Part shown: positions 31,027 to 39,943 of the stretch, one piece after another
How the letters are laid out: every line of letters starts with the position of its first letter
How positions within the stretch are numbered: position 1 is the stretch's first letter
Assembly: GCF_010671605.1 (NCBI RefSeq)
Contig: NZ_JAABOO010000003.1
Coordinates: 375,993-439,992 of the forward strand
Source of the DNA: Leptobacterium flavescens
GTDB taxonomy: Bacteria > Bacteroidota > Bacteroidia > Flavobacteriales > Flavobacteriaceae
Reading direction: 5' to 3'
Length of the DNA: 64,000 bases
Program-made: the position numbers and the translations under genes
Notes under the pieces: generated by a model
The model's input: the letters and a program-made list of their open reading frames with translations, nothing else
Told to the model about the DNA's origin: nothing
Databases searched by the model: none

Positions 31027-32412
31027 ATGGGTATAAACAAAATTACCTCTGCTGTTGAAACGCTTTTCAGGAAGTACCTTCCTTCTCCCTTTACCATAGC
31101 CGTCTTTTTAAGCCTTATAACCATGTTATTGGCTTTCTTTTTTACTTCTTCCCCGGAGGGAGAGAATCATGCGGTAAACATCCTTAAATACTGGGAGAGC
31201 GGGATATGGAATAACGGACTGCTGGTATTTGCCTATCAGATGATGCTCATCCTGGTTTTAGGTCATGTACTGGTATTGAGTAAGCCCGTAAGCTGGATCA
31301 TCCTGCAGATCACCAAATATGTACGGAATACGGCAAATGCTGTGGTGATCGTAAGTGTGAGTACCATGTTGGTTTCCTTTTTTAACTGGGGGCTCGGACT
31401 TATTTTCGGAGCGATCCTGGCACGTAAGGTAGGTGAATATGCCCAGAAGAACCAGATCCCGGTTAACTATCCGCTTATCGGTGCGGCAGGTTATGTGGGA
31501 TTGATGGTATGGCACGGGGGAATAAGTGGTTCTGCTCCGCTAAAAGTTTCAGAATCGGGTCATTTGCAATCCCTTATGGAAAGTATTTCGGAACCTGCTG
31601 TACTGGCACAACTCCCGGATTTTATCCCGTCTTATGAAACGATCTTCAGCTGGTGGAACCTCCTGCTTTTTGCCGTTGTATTGATCCTGATCCCCTTGGT
31701 GTTGTACAGAATGGGGAAGAAGCTCCCGGCTACGCCGCTTTCCCTGGATGAATATGAATTTGAGCCTGAAGATGTCTCCACCAAAAAAGGAGCTGAAAAA
31801 CTGGATTACTCGAGATTGCTGGCATCTTTCTTCGGACTCATCATCCTGTTGGCATTTGTTTTTCAATACAGTCCGTTGCTGAGGTCTTTTAACCTGACCC
31901 CTAATTTGCTGAACTTTTTTATGCTGGGGCTGGCTATTATCCTTCACGGGAATTTCCGGAATTTTTTAAGCGCACTGGATGAGGCCATAAAAGATACTTC
32001 GGGCATACTGATACAGTTTCCTCTTTATTTCGGGATCATGGGAATTATGAGTAGTAGCGGGATGGTAAACCAGATTGCAGAGTTTTTTACATCCATTGCT
32101 ACGGAAACCACGCTACCCATCTTTACCTTCTTCAGCGCCGGCCTGGTGAATATTTTTGTTCCCAGCGGAGGCGGTCAATGGGCAGTACAGGGTCCCATTG
32201 TTATTGAATCTGCCCTGAAACTCGGAGTTCCGCTTCCAAAAGCGGTAATGGCACTGGCATACGGAGATCAGATCACGAATATGCTGCAACCTTTCTGGGC
32301 ATTACCCTTATTGGCAATTACGAAACTAAAAGCAAGAGAGATATTACCTTATACCCTGATCATGATGATTTGCGGGGTTCTGGCCTTTTTACTGGGCTTG
32401 TTTTTTCTTTAA
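31027..32412 (+). CDS. Short-chain fatty acid transporter (AtoE family)
   Basis: A 461-aa inner-membrane protein with roughly twelve hydrophobic segments, beginning FRKYLPSPFTIAVFLSLITM. It matches the AtoE short-chain fatty acid uptake family, including the conserved FNWGLGLIFGAILARKVGE and the C-terminal VPSGGGQWAVQGPIV signature. It probably imports butyrate- or acetoacetate-like acids. No atoDA or beta-oxidation genes are adjacent. A monocistronic unit with a terminator at each end. Confidence 0.88.
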   Translation: MGINKITSAVETLFRKYLPSPFTIAVFLSLITMLLAFFFTSSPEGENHAVNILKYWESGIWNNGLLVFAYQMMLILVLGHVLVLSKPVSWIILQITKYVRNTANAVVIVSVSTMLVSFFNWGLGLIFGAILARKVGEYAQKNQIPVNYPLIGAAGYVGLMVWHGGISGSAPLKVSESGHLQSLMESISEPAVLAQLPDFIPSYETIFSWWNLLLFAVVLILIPLVLYRMGKKLPATPLSLDEYEFEPEDVSTKKGAEKLDYSRLLASFFGLIILLAFVFQYSPLLRSFNLTPNLLNFFMLGLAIILHGNFRNFLSALDEAIKDTSGILIQFPLYFGIMGIMSSSGMVNQIAEFFTSIATETTLPIFTFFSAGLVNIFVPSGGGQWAVQGPIVIESALKLGVPLPKAVMALAYGDQITNMLQPFWALPLLAITKLKAREILPYTLIMMICGVLAFLLGLFFL

Positions 32413-32418
32413 AGTAAA

Positions 32419-32451
32419 AAGTCCCGATATTTATATAAATACCGGGACTTA
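32419..32451 (+). terminator. Palindromic terminator after the SCFA transporter gene
   Basis: AAGTCCCG ... CGGGACTT enclosing a palindromic A/T loop; symmetric, but with only a short T run downstream. Confidence 0.5.
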
Positions 32452-32622
32452 ATGTTGTGGTTTTAGGTTTTGCCTTTGCTATAAACTCAAAAAGCAATGA
32501 TGAAAATAAAAATTAGTCGCAAAGGCAGTAACAAATTTGAAGAAAATAATTAACATGACAAAGAAAAGAGCAACGTTTTTTAACATTTTTTTAGGTTTTT
32601 TTAACTAAATCATCCTTTTGTT

Positions 32623-33255
32623 ATGTACTTTCTTACGGATAAACTGGAATTCCCATCGGTAGAAAACGCTTCTGAAGAAGGGATCGTAGCCGTCGGGGGA
32701 GATCTTTCTCCCGAAAGATTGCTATTGGCATATCAAAAAGGGATCTTTCCATGGTTTGATGAAGATTCCATCATTATGTGGTGGAGTCCGGACCCCAGGA
32801 TGGTTTTATTTCCCGAAAAGCTCAGGATCTCCAAAAGTATGAAGCAATTGCTGCGTAAACAGGAGTTCAGGGTGAGTTTTAATGAAAACTTCAAAGAGGT
32901 GATCACTCAATGTTCCCTGATCGAAAGGGAGGGCCAGGAAGGAACCTGGATCACCAAAGATATGATCGAAGCCTATTGCACCCTGCATAAAATGGGATAT
33001 GCGGCATCGGTAGAAGTGTGGAAAGAGGACGAACTGGTAGGCGGACTCTACGGAGTAGACCTCGGTAATGGCGTGTTTTGCGGGGAAAGTATGTTCTCCA
33101 AAATAAGTAATACTTCAAAAATTGCTTTTATTCACCTGGTAGAACAAGGGAATTACCGCCTGATCGATTGCCAGATCTACACACCTCACCTTCAAAGCCT
33201 GGGAGCCGAAGAGATCCCGAGAAACCGCTTCCTCGAACTTCTGGAAAAAAGCTAA
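32623..33255 (+). CDS. aat: Leucyl/phenylalanyl-tRNA-protein transferase
   Basis: A 210-aa enzyme that moves Leu or Phe from its tRNA to the N-terminal Lys or Arg of a protein, marking it for ClpS/ClpAP (N-degron pathway). Family motifs: VGGDLSPERLLLAYQKGIFP, WWSPDPRMVLFP and EGTWI, then GGLYGVDLGNGVFCGESMFS. Length is typical. It converges with tag with a 4-nt overlap. Confidence 0.95.
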   Translation: MYFLTDKLEFPSVENASEEGIVAVGGDLSPERLLLAYQKGIFPWFDEDSIIMWWSPDPRMVLFPEKLRISKSMKQLLRKQEFRVSFNENFKEVITQCSLIEREGQEGTWITKDMIEAYCTLHKMGYAASVEVWKEDELVGGLYGVDLGNGVFCGESMFSKISNTSKIAFIHLVEQGNYRLIDCQIYTPHLQSLGAEEIPRNRFLELLEKS

Positions 33256-33824
33256 GTCTGCTGTACTTCCTTATACCTGAAACAACCTGTTTCATGATCG
33301 TTCACCATTCCGGTAGCTTGCATATGGGCATAGATCACTGTAGTCCCCACAAACTTAAAACCTCTTTTCTTCAGGTCCTTGCTGATAGCATCGGATAAGG
33401 GAGTATTAGCAGGAGCGTCCTTGTAATTCCCGAAACTGTTCTGAATGGGCTTATTATCTGTAAACGCCCAGATATATTTACTGAAGCTCCCGAACTCTTC
33501 CTGGATCTTCATAAAATTCTGTGCATTGGTAATGGTGGCCTTTATTTTTAATTTATTCCTGATAATACCCGGATCCTGTAGCAGGGATTCATATTTGGCC
33601 TCATCGTAAGTTGCAATCTTTTTATAATCGAAACGGTCAAAGGCTTTTCTGAAATTCTCTCTTTTGCGGAGGATAGTGATCCAGCTCAGGCCTGCCTGAA
33701 AGGTTTCCAGGATCAGGAATTCAAACAATGTATCATCGTCATATACAGGCACTCCCCATTCCTGGTCGTGATAAGCCTCATATAGCGGATCGCCTACGCA
33801 CCATCCGCATCTGTGTTTCTCCAT
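33252..33824 (-). CDS. tag: DNA-3-methyladenine glycosylase I
   Basis: A 190-aa base-excision enzyme that removes 3-methyladenine from alkylated DNA. The N-terminus (CGWCVGDPLYEAYHDQEWG, then FEFLILETFQAGLSW) and the C-terminal DHETGC hold the Cys/His residues of the structural zinc, and the conserved Glu and aromatic residues of the base pocket are in place. It is divergent from the thioredoxin-like gene. Confidence 0.95.
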   Translation of the reverse strand: MEKHRCGWCVGDPLYEAYHDQEWGVPVYDDDTLFEFLILETFQAGLSWITILRKRENFRKAFDRFDYKKIATYDEAKYESLLQDPGIIRNKLKIKATITNAQNFMKIQEEFGSFSKYIWAFTDNKPIQNSFGNYKDAPANTPLSDAISKDLKKRGFKFVGTTVIYAHMQATGMVNDHETGCFRYKEVQQT

Positions 33825-33893
33825 TTTGTAAGTTTTTTCATTTCTTACTACTAATGTATGGAATAAGAGTTTTTAAAAAAAGGATATTAATTT

Positions 33894-33901
33894 TAAGTTT
33901 G
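33894..33901 (+). promoter_or_regulatory. Bacteroidota -7 box
   Basis: TAAGTTTG, 11 nt before the thioredoxin-like gene, implying a near-leaderless transcript. Confidence 0.4.
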
Positions 33902-33911
33902 CCACTGAATT

Positions 33912-34514
33912 ATGGAAATTTTAATAGACGATATACTTACGGAGAGCCTGGAAAAGGCCATTACATATAAAGAATACAGAGAACTGGTTACTGCCCTGGT
34001 AGAAGAAGGGAAATCAACAGGACTGGTTCAGAACGAATCCCTGAGTAACTATTCCGTGCTTAACGACAAGCGTATGAAGCGTTTGGATAAAACGGTTAAG
34101 CTAACGGAAGAGATCCTGGAAAAAGCCAGGGAGTTCGACGGAGATGTTAGCTGGCTGGTACTTACCGAAAGCTGGTGCGGAGATGCTGCTCAGACGATGC
34201 CTGTAATGGAGAAAATTGCAGAACTGAATGAAGGTATAGATTTTAAGGTAGTACTGAGAGATGAGAATGAGGAGCTTATGGACAGGTTCCTGACCAACGG
34301 AGCCAGATCTATTCCCAAGCTGATCGTTGTGGATAACAAGAGCAAGGAAGTTCTCAATACCTGGGGACCAAGACCTTCGGTTGCCACAAAAATGGTACAG
34401 GACTACAAAGAAGAGCACGGAAGCCTTACTCCTGAGTTCAAGCAGGACCTTCAGGTATGGTACAATAAAGACAAAGGGCAAAACACTGCAGAAGATCTTG
34501 CAGATTTGCTTTAA
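33912..34514 (+). CDS. Thioredoxin-family protein with single active-site Cys
   Basis: A 200-aa cytosolic protein. Residues ~78-180 form a thioredoxin fold (SWLVLTESWCGDAAQTMPVM, then SIPKLIVVD with the cis-Pro). The active site reads WCGDA, with only the first Cys of CxxC, so it cannot be a classical dithiol oxidoreductase; monothiol chemistry or a chaperone-like role is more likely. It converges with the TonB-like gene with a 4-nt overlap. Confidence 0.8.
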   Translation: MEILIDDILTESLEKAITYKEYRELVTALVEEGKSTGLVQNESLSNYSVLNDKRMKRLDKTVKLTEEILEKAREFDGDVSWLVLTESWCGDAAQTMPVMEKIAELNEGIDFKVVLRDENEELMDRFLTNGARSIPKLIVVDNKSKEVLNTWGPRPSVATKMVQDYKEEHGSLTPEFKQDLQVWYNKDKGQNTAEDLADLL

Positions 34515-35281
34515 TGATTCTGGAACAAGTAGGTAATCGTACCTATTTGTTCTCTTTTTCCCGAATTGTTTTCGAATTTAGCTTTTAAAGCGTAGGCGAT
34601 GGCATTGTCTACCAGACAACCGTTCCTCGAATTGGAACTGGCCTGGTTAAATGTCGCTTCAATAACATTCCCCTGATTATCCACTTTAATATTGATAACG
34701 ATCTTCCCGTTCTGCGCACAAGTGTAGATAGGATTAGGTAACTTTCTGTGCATCCTGTCTTTCAGGGAATAGGAAATAGAGGTGTTCCTGTTGGCTACAT
34801 TGTTCTTTGAGATCTCCTCAGTAGTGTTATTCCCATCAGAATCCAGAGTCCTCTTTTTAACTTTTGAAGCAGAATTGATACTTCCGCTTCCTCCCGATGA
34901 GGTGAGGAAATCCTTTTCATCGTCGTTATTTTCATTATCTGAATCCTCGTTGGAGGTGTCATCTGTATTTTCGGTGTCTTCAGATTCGGCCTCTTTTGCT
35001 TCTTCCATCAACTCCTCCAGGGTCTTGAATTCATCCAGCTCTTTATCGAATCTGCTTTTAGCCGCTTCATTATAGGCCATATGCGTCTTTACCAGCTCCT
35101 GCTCAACCTTCTCTTCAATAATAGGCTCGGGGATCTCCTCCCATAATTCTTCCGGAGCTAATTCCAATAAATACTCGGGCTCTTTGATACCGCTGAGATG
35201 GATATTAAAGAGCACTAATGCCACGATTGACATGACAAAAAATGTAATGATAAAGGATAACTGTTTATCGTTTAAGCTCAT
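34511..35281 (-). CDS. TonB-like energy transducer with acidic linker
   Basis: A 256-aa protein: N-terminal membrane anchor (about residues 8-28), an unusually acidic, Asn/Ser-rich middle (~85-150) with stretches such as SEDTENTDDTSNEDSDNEN, and a C-terminal TonB-like domain (~185-256: GKIVINIKVDNQGNVIEATF). The usual Pro/Lys-rich periplasm-spanning linker is missing. It could energise an outer-membrane receptor or act as a periplasmic scaffold. It lies downstream of truB with a 57-nt gap. Confidence 0.7.
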   Translation of the reverse strand: MSLNDKQLSFIITFFVMSIVALVLFNIHLSGIKEPEYLLELAPEELWEEIPEPIIEEKVEQELVKTHMAYNEAAKSRFDKELDEFKTLEELMEEAKEAESEDTENTDDTSNEDSDNENNDDEKDFLTSSGGSGSINSASKVKKRTLDSDGNNTTEEISKNNVANRNTSISYSLKDRMHRKLPNPIYTCAQNGKIVINIKVDNQGNVIEATFNQASSNSRNGCLVDNAIAYALKAKFENNSGKREQIGTITYLFQNH

Positions 35282-35338
35282 ACAATTAGTAACTATTTGG
35301 GCGCAAAATTATTTTAAATATAAGAAATTAAATTTTTC

Positions 35339-36031
35339 TTAATCAAAAAGCTGTGTAACAAAGCTTTCCGGCGCCACCGAGTTATTTACGTTAAAATCAC
35401 CTATTTTGGTTCTTCTCAATGCAGATAAATATGCTCCTGAATCCAGGGCTTTCCCGAAATCATGGGCTAAAGATCTGATATAAGTGCCTTTACTGCAAAC
35501 TACCCTGAAATCTACTGCGGGTAATGCAATTCGCGTGATCTCGAATTCGCTGATGGTTATTTTCCGGGCTTCGATCTTTACCTCTTTCCCTTCTCTGGCG
35601 AACTCGTATAAACGCTTACCGTCCTTTTTTAAAGCAGAAAATATGGGAGGATACTGCTCAATCTCACCTGTAAACTGCTCTGTAGTCTTCCTGATCAGTT
35701 CTTCACTGATATGTTCGGTGGGGAAGTGTTTGTCGATCTCGGTCTCCATATCATAGGAGGGCCGGGTTGCTCCCAGGGTAAACGTACCTGTGTATTCTTT
35801 TACCTGTCCCTGGTATTCGGGGATCTTTTTGGTAAACTTCCCTGTGCAAATGATCAGCAGGCCGCTGGCAAGCGGATCCAGGGTACCGGCGTGCCCCACC
35901 TTTATTTTTTTAAGGTTGAATTTTTTACGGATTGCCCATTTTATCTTATTCACCGCCTGAAAAGAAGACCATTCCAGGGGTTTGTCTATCAACAATAGCT
36001 GTCCGTTCTTAAAATCCTCCTCTGTTAGCAT
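35339..36031 (-). CDS. truB: tRNA pseudouridine(55) synthase
   Basis: A 230-aa enzyme that converts U55 in the T-loop of tRNAs to pseudouridine. The catalytic Asp lies in HAGTLDPLASGLLIIC (around residue 50), preceded by KPLEWSSFQAVNKI and followed by KGTYIRSLAHDFG. It is the shorter TruB form without a long C-terminal PUA extension. It is 6 nt after uppP in the same strand order ftsX, DUF3098, uppP, truB. Confidence 0.95.
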   Translation of the reverse strand: MLTEEDFKNGQLLLIDKPLEWSSFQAVNKIKWAIRKKFNLKKIKVGHAGTLDPLASGLLIICTGKFTKKIPEYQGQVKEYTGTFTLGATRPSYDMETEIDKHFPTEHISEELIRKTTEQFTGEIEQYPPIFSALKKDGKRLYEFAREGKEVKIEARKITISEFEITRIALPAVDFRVVCSKGTYIRSLAHDFGKALDSGAYLSALRRTKIGDFNVNNSVAPESFVTQLFD

Positions 36032-36037
36032 CTTGTA

Positions 36038-36832
36038 TCAATTTAAAAAAGCATAAATAATGGCAATAGCTCCTACGATAAGGCAGTATACCGCAAAATA
36101 GGTAAGCTTGCTCTTTTTTACCAGTTGTATCATCCAGGTACAAGCCAGCAAACCGGATAGAAAAGCGGCAATAAAGCCTATGATCATTGGGGTAAGCTGT
36201 TTGCTTTCGTAGGTGATCCCTCCATCCATGATGGTTTTGGCAATACTTCCGAAAATAAGGGGAACGACCATTAAAAATGAAAATCTGGCTGCTCTTGTTT
36301 TATCTATCCCCAGTAAAACCGAAGTAGAAATAGTGGCCCCACTCCTGGATATACCGGGAAGAACGGCAATTGCCTGGGAAACACCAATAATAAAGGCATT
36401 GTTATAGGTGACATTTTTAGTGGTGTCTTTAGCTTTATCTGCAAGGAAAAGCAACAGGGCAGTGATCATCAGCATAAAACCTACCAGTTGTATGTTCTCT
36501 CCGAATAATTCCTCTAGCTGTTCTTCGAAAAACAGACCTATAAAAACCGCCGGGATCATAGATATAATGATCTTTAGCGAGAATTTCGATTCCTCGTTCC
36601 ATTTAAACTGAAAAAGCCCTTTTATAATTTCCATCACTTCTTTTCTAAAGACCACTATGGTACTCAGTGCAGTTGCAAAATGCAGTACGATAGTGAATAA
36701 CAGGCTTTCTTCCGGAACGGAATTGTCTCCCAGAATGGCTTTTCCCAATTCGAGGTGACCGCTGGATGAAACAGGGAGGAATTCGGTTAATCCCTGAATG
36801 ATACCCAGAATGATCGCATCAATAGTATCCAT
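36038..36832 (-). CDS. uppP: Undecaprenyl-diphosphate phosphatase
   Basis: A 264-aa polytopic inner-membrane enzyme (about eight TM segments) that recycles the undecaprenyl carrier used in cell-wall synthesis; overproduction gives bacitracin resistance. The two conserved motifs are present: GLTEFLPVSSSGHLEL near the N-terminus and PGISRSGATIS in the middle. It lies between DUF3098 and truB and is probably co-transcribed with ftsX. Confidence 0.96.
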   Translation of the reverse strand: MDTIDAIILGIIQGLTEFLPVSSSGHLELGKAILGDNSVPEESLLFTIVLHFATALSTIVVFRKEVMEIIKGLFQFKWNEESKFSLKIIISMIPAVFIGLFFEEQLEELFGENIQLVGFMLMITALLLFLADKAKDTTKNVTYNNAFIIGVSQAIAVLPGISRSGATISTSVLLGIDKTRAARFSFLMVVPLIFGSIAKTIMDGGITYESKQLTPMIIGFIAAFLSGLLACTWMIQLVKKSKLTYFAVYCLIVGAIAIIYAFLN

Positions 36833-36875
36833 GAATGCTTTTGGTTTTCAGATGGTAAAAGTTGTTTACCTGCAA

Positions 36876-37163
36876 TTATTTATTTGAATCAGATGATTTG
36901 CTTTTGTCCGGATTTAAAAGGATGGCATATACTTCTATGGCAAAACCGATAAGTACAAGGGTGGGAGCAAGACGGATACGTCTGAAACTAAAGATCTCCG
37001 GATTAAAGACATTAGGATCCTTGCTTCCTCCGCCACTCATCAGAAAAAACCCGAGAGCAATAAATGCCAGGCCTATAAACATAAACAGATAGTTCTTCCT
37101 CTGAAAGATAAAGACAGAAGGTTGTGTTTTCTTAGCCTGGGGATTGTTTTTATTCTTGCTCAT
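36876..37163 (-). CDS. DUF3098 family two-TM protein
   Basis: A 95-aa protein with two hydrophobic segments (about 25-45 and 65-85) joined by a short loop (SGGGSKDPNVFNPEIFSFRR). The N-terminus is charged. The family is found in Bacteroidota, typically directly downstream of ftsX as here (9-nt gap), suggesting a role with FtsX in division or wall hydrolysis, but this is context only. Confidence 0.8.
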   Translation of the reverse strand: MSKNKNNPQAKKTQPSVFIFQRKNYLFMFIGLAFIALGFFLMSGGGSKDPNVFNPEIFSFRRIRLAPTLVLIGFAIEVYAILLNPDKSKSSDSNK

Positions 37164-37172
37164 AATGCAAAT

Positions 37173-38051
37173 TTAATAATATAAATCGTCTGTTCTTAAG
37201 TTTAAAAAGCGCTGGGTAGCAAAAAAAGTACTGATCCAGGTAATTACCACCCCGGCAATAAAGATCCCGGAGAAGAGAACCACCAGTAAAATAGGGTCTT
37301 CCAGTAAGCGCAGTTCCGGGAGTTTAGTGTCAAAATAATACAGGACACCTGCCATAGCCATAAGGGCAACAACAGACCCTATCATTCCCAGCTGCACACT
37401 CTTTATAATAAATGGCTTACGAATAAATCTCTTCGTGGCACCCACCATTTGCATGGTCTTGATGATAAAACGCCTTGAGTAAATGGAAAGCCGGATTGAA
37501 CTGTTGATCAGCAATACCGCAATCAGCATAAAAACGGCACTGGTAACAAGGATCCACAGGCTTAGCCTTTTTACATTATCGCTTAGCAGGGATATTAAAG
37601 GTTTGTCATAGGAAACTTCGGCAACATAATCTTTGGTAGTGATCTCGTTGGCAATCTCCTCTACCTTATCGGGAGCAACATAATCTGCTTTTAAATGCAC
37701 ATCCATAGAATTCTGAAGAGGATTGTACCCCAGGAATTCCATAAAATTCTCGCCGATATCCTTACTGTGGGATTCCGCAGCGGCTTCCTTGGAAATAAAC
37801 TCTACAGATTTGGTGTATTCGGCCAGGGTAAGGCTCTTCTGAAGCTGATTGATCTCTACCTCCTTGGCATTGTCCTTAATAAAGACAGTAATAGCTACCT
37901 GTTCCTTAAAATGATCGGCCAGTTTTTTGGTATTGAGAACTAACATGCCCAGAACCCCTAATAAAAAGAGTACCAGGGCAATACTTAGTATCACCGAAAA
38001 ATATGAAGAAATCAATTTTCTTTTCTGATATTTTTCAAAAGATCTACTCAT
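37173..38051 (-). CDS. ftsX: Cell division protein FtsX
   Basis: A 292-aa four-TM permease-like protein. TM1 (about 18-38) is followed by a ~130-residue periplasmic domain (VAITVFIKDNAKEVEINQLQ) and a membrane core with SRRFIIKTMQMVGATKRFIR, the typical FtsX signature. With FtsE it relays cytoplasmic ATP hydrolysis to periplasmic wall hydrolases. ftsE is not adjacent: the divergent ABC ATPase at 38182 is of the DrrA/NatA type, not FtsE. Confidence 0.93.
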   Translation of the reverse strand: MSRSFEKYQKRKLISSYFSVILSIALVLFLLGVLGMLVLNTKKLADHFKEQVAITVFIKDNAKEVEINQLQKSLTLAEYTKSVEFISKEAAAESHSKDIGENFMEFLGYNPLQNSMDVHLKADYVAPDKVEEIANEITTKDYVAEVSYDKPLISLLSDNVKRLSLWILVTSAVFMLIAVLLINSSIRLSIYSRRFIIKTMQMVGATKRFIRKPFIIKSVQLGMIGSVVALMAMAGVLYYFDTKLPELRLLEDPILLVVLFSGIFIAGVVITWISTFFATQRFLNLRTDDLYY

Positions 38052-38181
38052 GCTGAACTGCTGCTAATTCGCGTAAAAATAGTAAAAAGCTTTGTTTTAA
38101 ATCTATTTTTCCGGAAGTTAAATTAAGTGGATTGTTGTTACAATATGGCGTCTCGATCGTTTAACAACAAAACCGCAAACA

Positions 38182-39096
38182 ATGATACAACCAATCATTA
38201 AAACAGAAAATCTTTGCTTTTCGTATTCAAAATCTAAAAATGATATTTCTGCCCTGGATCTGGAAGTGCCCAGGGGAAGTGTTTATGGCTTTTTGGGACC
38301 TAACGGATCGGGGAAAACCACCACTATCAGGCTCCTTCTCGGTTTACTGAGAAAACAAAAAGGAAGCATTTCATTATTCGGACAGCCGTTTGAGGAAAAC
38401 CGGATCGACAATCTGGCCCGGGTGGGAGCACTCATCGAAAACCCTTCACTTTACGGCCATCTGAACGCCAGGGAGAACCTGAAAATAGCTGCCAGGTACA
38501 GGGGAGGTGTCCCGAAAAACAGGATAGAAGAGGTTCTGGAGATCGTCAAGCTTTCTTATGTGAAAAAGAAAAAGGTAAAAGCTTTTTCCCTCGGAATGAA
38601 GCAACGGCTTGGTTTGGCCATTTCCTTGCTGAATAAACCGGAATTACTCATTCTGGATGAGCCTGCAAACGGATTGGATCCAAAAGGGATCATAGAAATG
38701 CGGTCCCTGATCCGGGAACTCAATGAACAGCACGATACCACCATTTTTATCTCAAGTCACCTCTTAAGTGAAATAGAGAAGACCTGTTCTCATGTGGGGA
38801 TCATCAGGGAAGGTAAGATGCTCTTTCAGAACACGGTTGCGGCCCTGAAGAATTCTCAAACAGGAAAACTGGTTGTAGAGATCGAGACCAATGATACTTC
38901 TTCTGCAAGTGAAATAGCGAAAGAGCTGCAAATGAACCCGGATATTGCCGATGAACAATCCCTCAATGTGGTGATTAATCGTAAGGATGAGATCCCCGGG
39001 CTTATTGATAATCTCAGAAACCGTCAGATTGCAGTTTATCAGGTAAGGATCAAAGATAACCTGGAAGAATTATTCCTTTCTCTAACCGAAAACTAA
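38182..39096 (+). CDS. ABC transporter ATP-binding protein
   Basis: A 304-aa ATPase with Walker A GPNGSGKTTT, signature FSLGMKQRL (LSGGQ variant), Walker B LLILDEPANGLDPKG and the H-loop ISSHLL. The C-terminal ~80 residues form a DUF4162-like extension seen in the DrrA/NatA/BcrA group. It pairs with the permease gene 5 nt downstream; together they probably export a lipid-like compound or antibiotic. Substrate unknown. Confidence 0.92.
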   Translation: MIQPIIKTENLCFSYSKSKNDISALDLEVPRGSVYGFLGPNGSGKTTTIRLLLGLLRKQKGSISLFGQPFEENRIDNLARVGALIENPSLYGHLNARENLKIAARYRGGVPKNRIEEVLEIVKLSYVKKKKVKAFSLGMKQRLGLAISLLNKPELLILDEPANGLDPKGIIEMRSLIRELNEQHDTTIFISSHLLSEIEKTCSHVGIIREGKMLFQNTVAALKNSQTGKLVVEIETNDTSSASEIAKELQMNPDIADEQSLNVVINRKDEIPGLIDNLRNRQIAVYQVRIKDNLEELFLSLTEN

Positions 39097-39101
39097 AAAC
39101 C

Positions 39102-39890
39102 ATGAATTCATTATCATATTTTCTTTCGAGTACCAAGAACGAGACCGTTAAATTAAAGAGGACATTTGCCTTTTGGCTATCGGTGATAGGGGCTTTTTTT
39201 ATTCCGCTGATCTATCTTCTATATTACCTGCTTAAATACGAGAAACTGATCCCTAAAGAAGGAGAGAATCCGTGGGACAGCTTTATGACCAGTCAAATTA
39301 CGGCGGCTTCCCCTTTGCTTATCCCCATGTTTATTATTCTGGTAACCAGCCTTATTGTTCAGATTGAGCATAAATCCCTGTCCGTAAAGCATCTTTTTAC
39401 CCTGCCCATTCCCAAATGGAGTGTGTATTTCGGGAAACTCTTCATCGTATTGGGACTGGTGTTGTTTACCTATGTTTTATTTGCATTGCTGGTTTTTATA
39501 GTAGGATATACTGTTGGCGGGGTTCACGGAGAACTTCAGATGTGGGAGCATACTCCAAATGTTTCCCTGTTTGTAAAACTACTCTTCAGATCTTTTATCT
39601 CTGTTCTGGGGATCATCGGACTTCAGTTCTGGCTGAGCTTCAGGTTTAAGAATTTTATCGTTCCCCTGGGAATAGGAATGGTCCTTTTTATAACAGGCCT
39701 TATTGTTTATCAGGCAAAAGAATCAATATACTACCCCTATGCATATAGTATGCTGAGTTTATTCCCGCTGGACAGCAAAGATGTAAATGCCATGGTCTGG
39801 TTCCCGAGGGTGGCCTTGTACAGTATAGGCTATTTTCTGTTGTTCTCGGTTTTAGGTTTTCTGGATATCAGGCGAATGAATATAAAGTGA
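39102..39890 (+). CDS. ABC transporter permease (ABC-2 type)
   Basis: A 262-aa integral membrane protein with six hydrophobic segments and no ATPase motif, beginning with a cytoplasmic SSTKNETVKLKRTFAFW helix as in other ABC-2 permeases of the BcrB group. It follows the ATPase by 5 nt and forms the membrane half of the exporter. Confidence 0.85.
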   Translation: MNSLSYFLSSTKNETVKLKRTFAFWLSVIGAFFIPLIYLLYYLLKYEKLIPKEGENPWDSFMTSQITAASPLLIPMFIILVTSLIVQIEHKSLSVKHLFTLPIPKWSVYFGKLFIVLGLVLFTYVLFALLVFIVGYTVGGVHGELQMWEHTPNVSLFVKLLFRSFISVLGIIGLQFWLSFRFKNFIVPLGIGMVLFITGLIVYQAKESIYYPYAYSMLSLFPLDSKDVNAMVWFPRVALYSIGYFLLFSVLGFLDIRRMNIK

Positions 39891-39943
39891 TTTTTAATCC
39901 CTAAAATGAGTACATTTATTCTGTTGAATTTAAGACAGACTAA

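Noticed and set aside
32471-32527. Inverted repeat TGCCTTTGC / GCAAAGGCA with 39-bp spacing
   Set aside because: A perfect 9-bp match, but the loop is long, it has no T run, and TTTG-type motifs are frequent in these promoters; probably coincidental.
32554-32607. 17-codon ORF (MTKKRATFFNIFLGFFN) before aat
   Set aside because: Short, T-rich and with no visible promoter or conservation evidence; it cannot be told from chance.
38182-39096. ftsE next to ftsX
   Set aside because: The divergent ABC ATPase has a C-terminal DUF4162-like extension and its own permease gene, so it is a DrrA/NatA-type exporter rather than FtsE.
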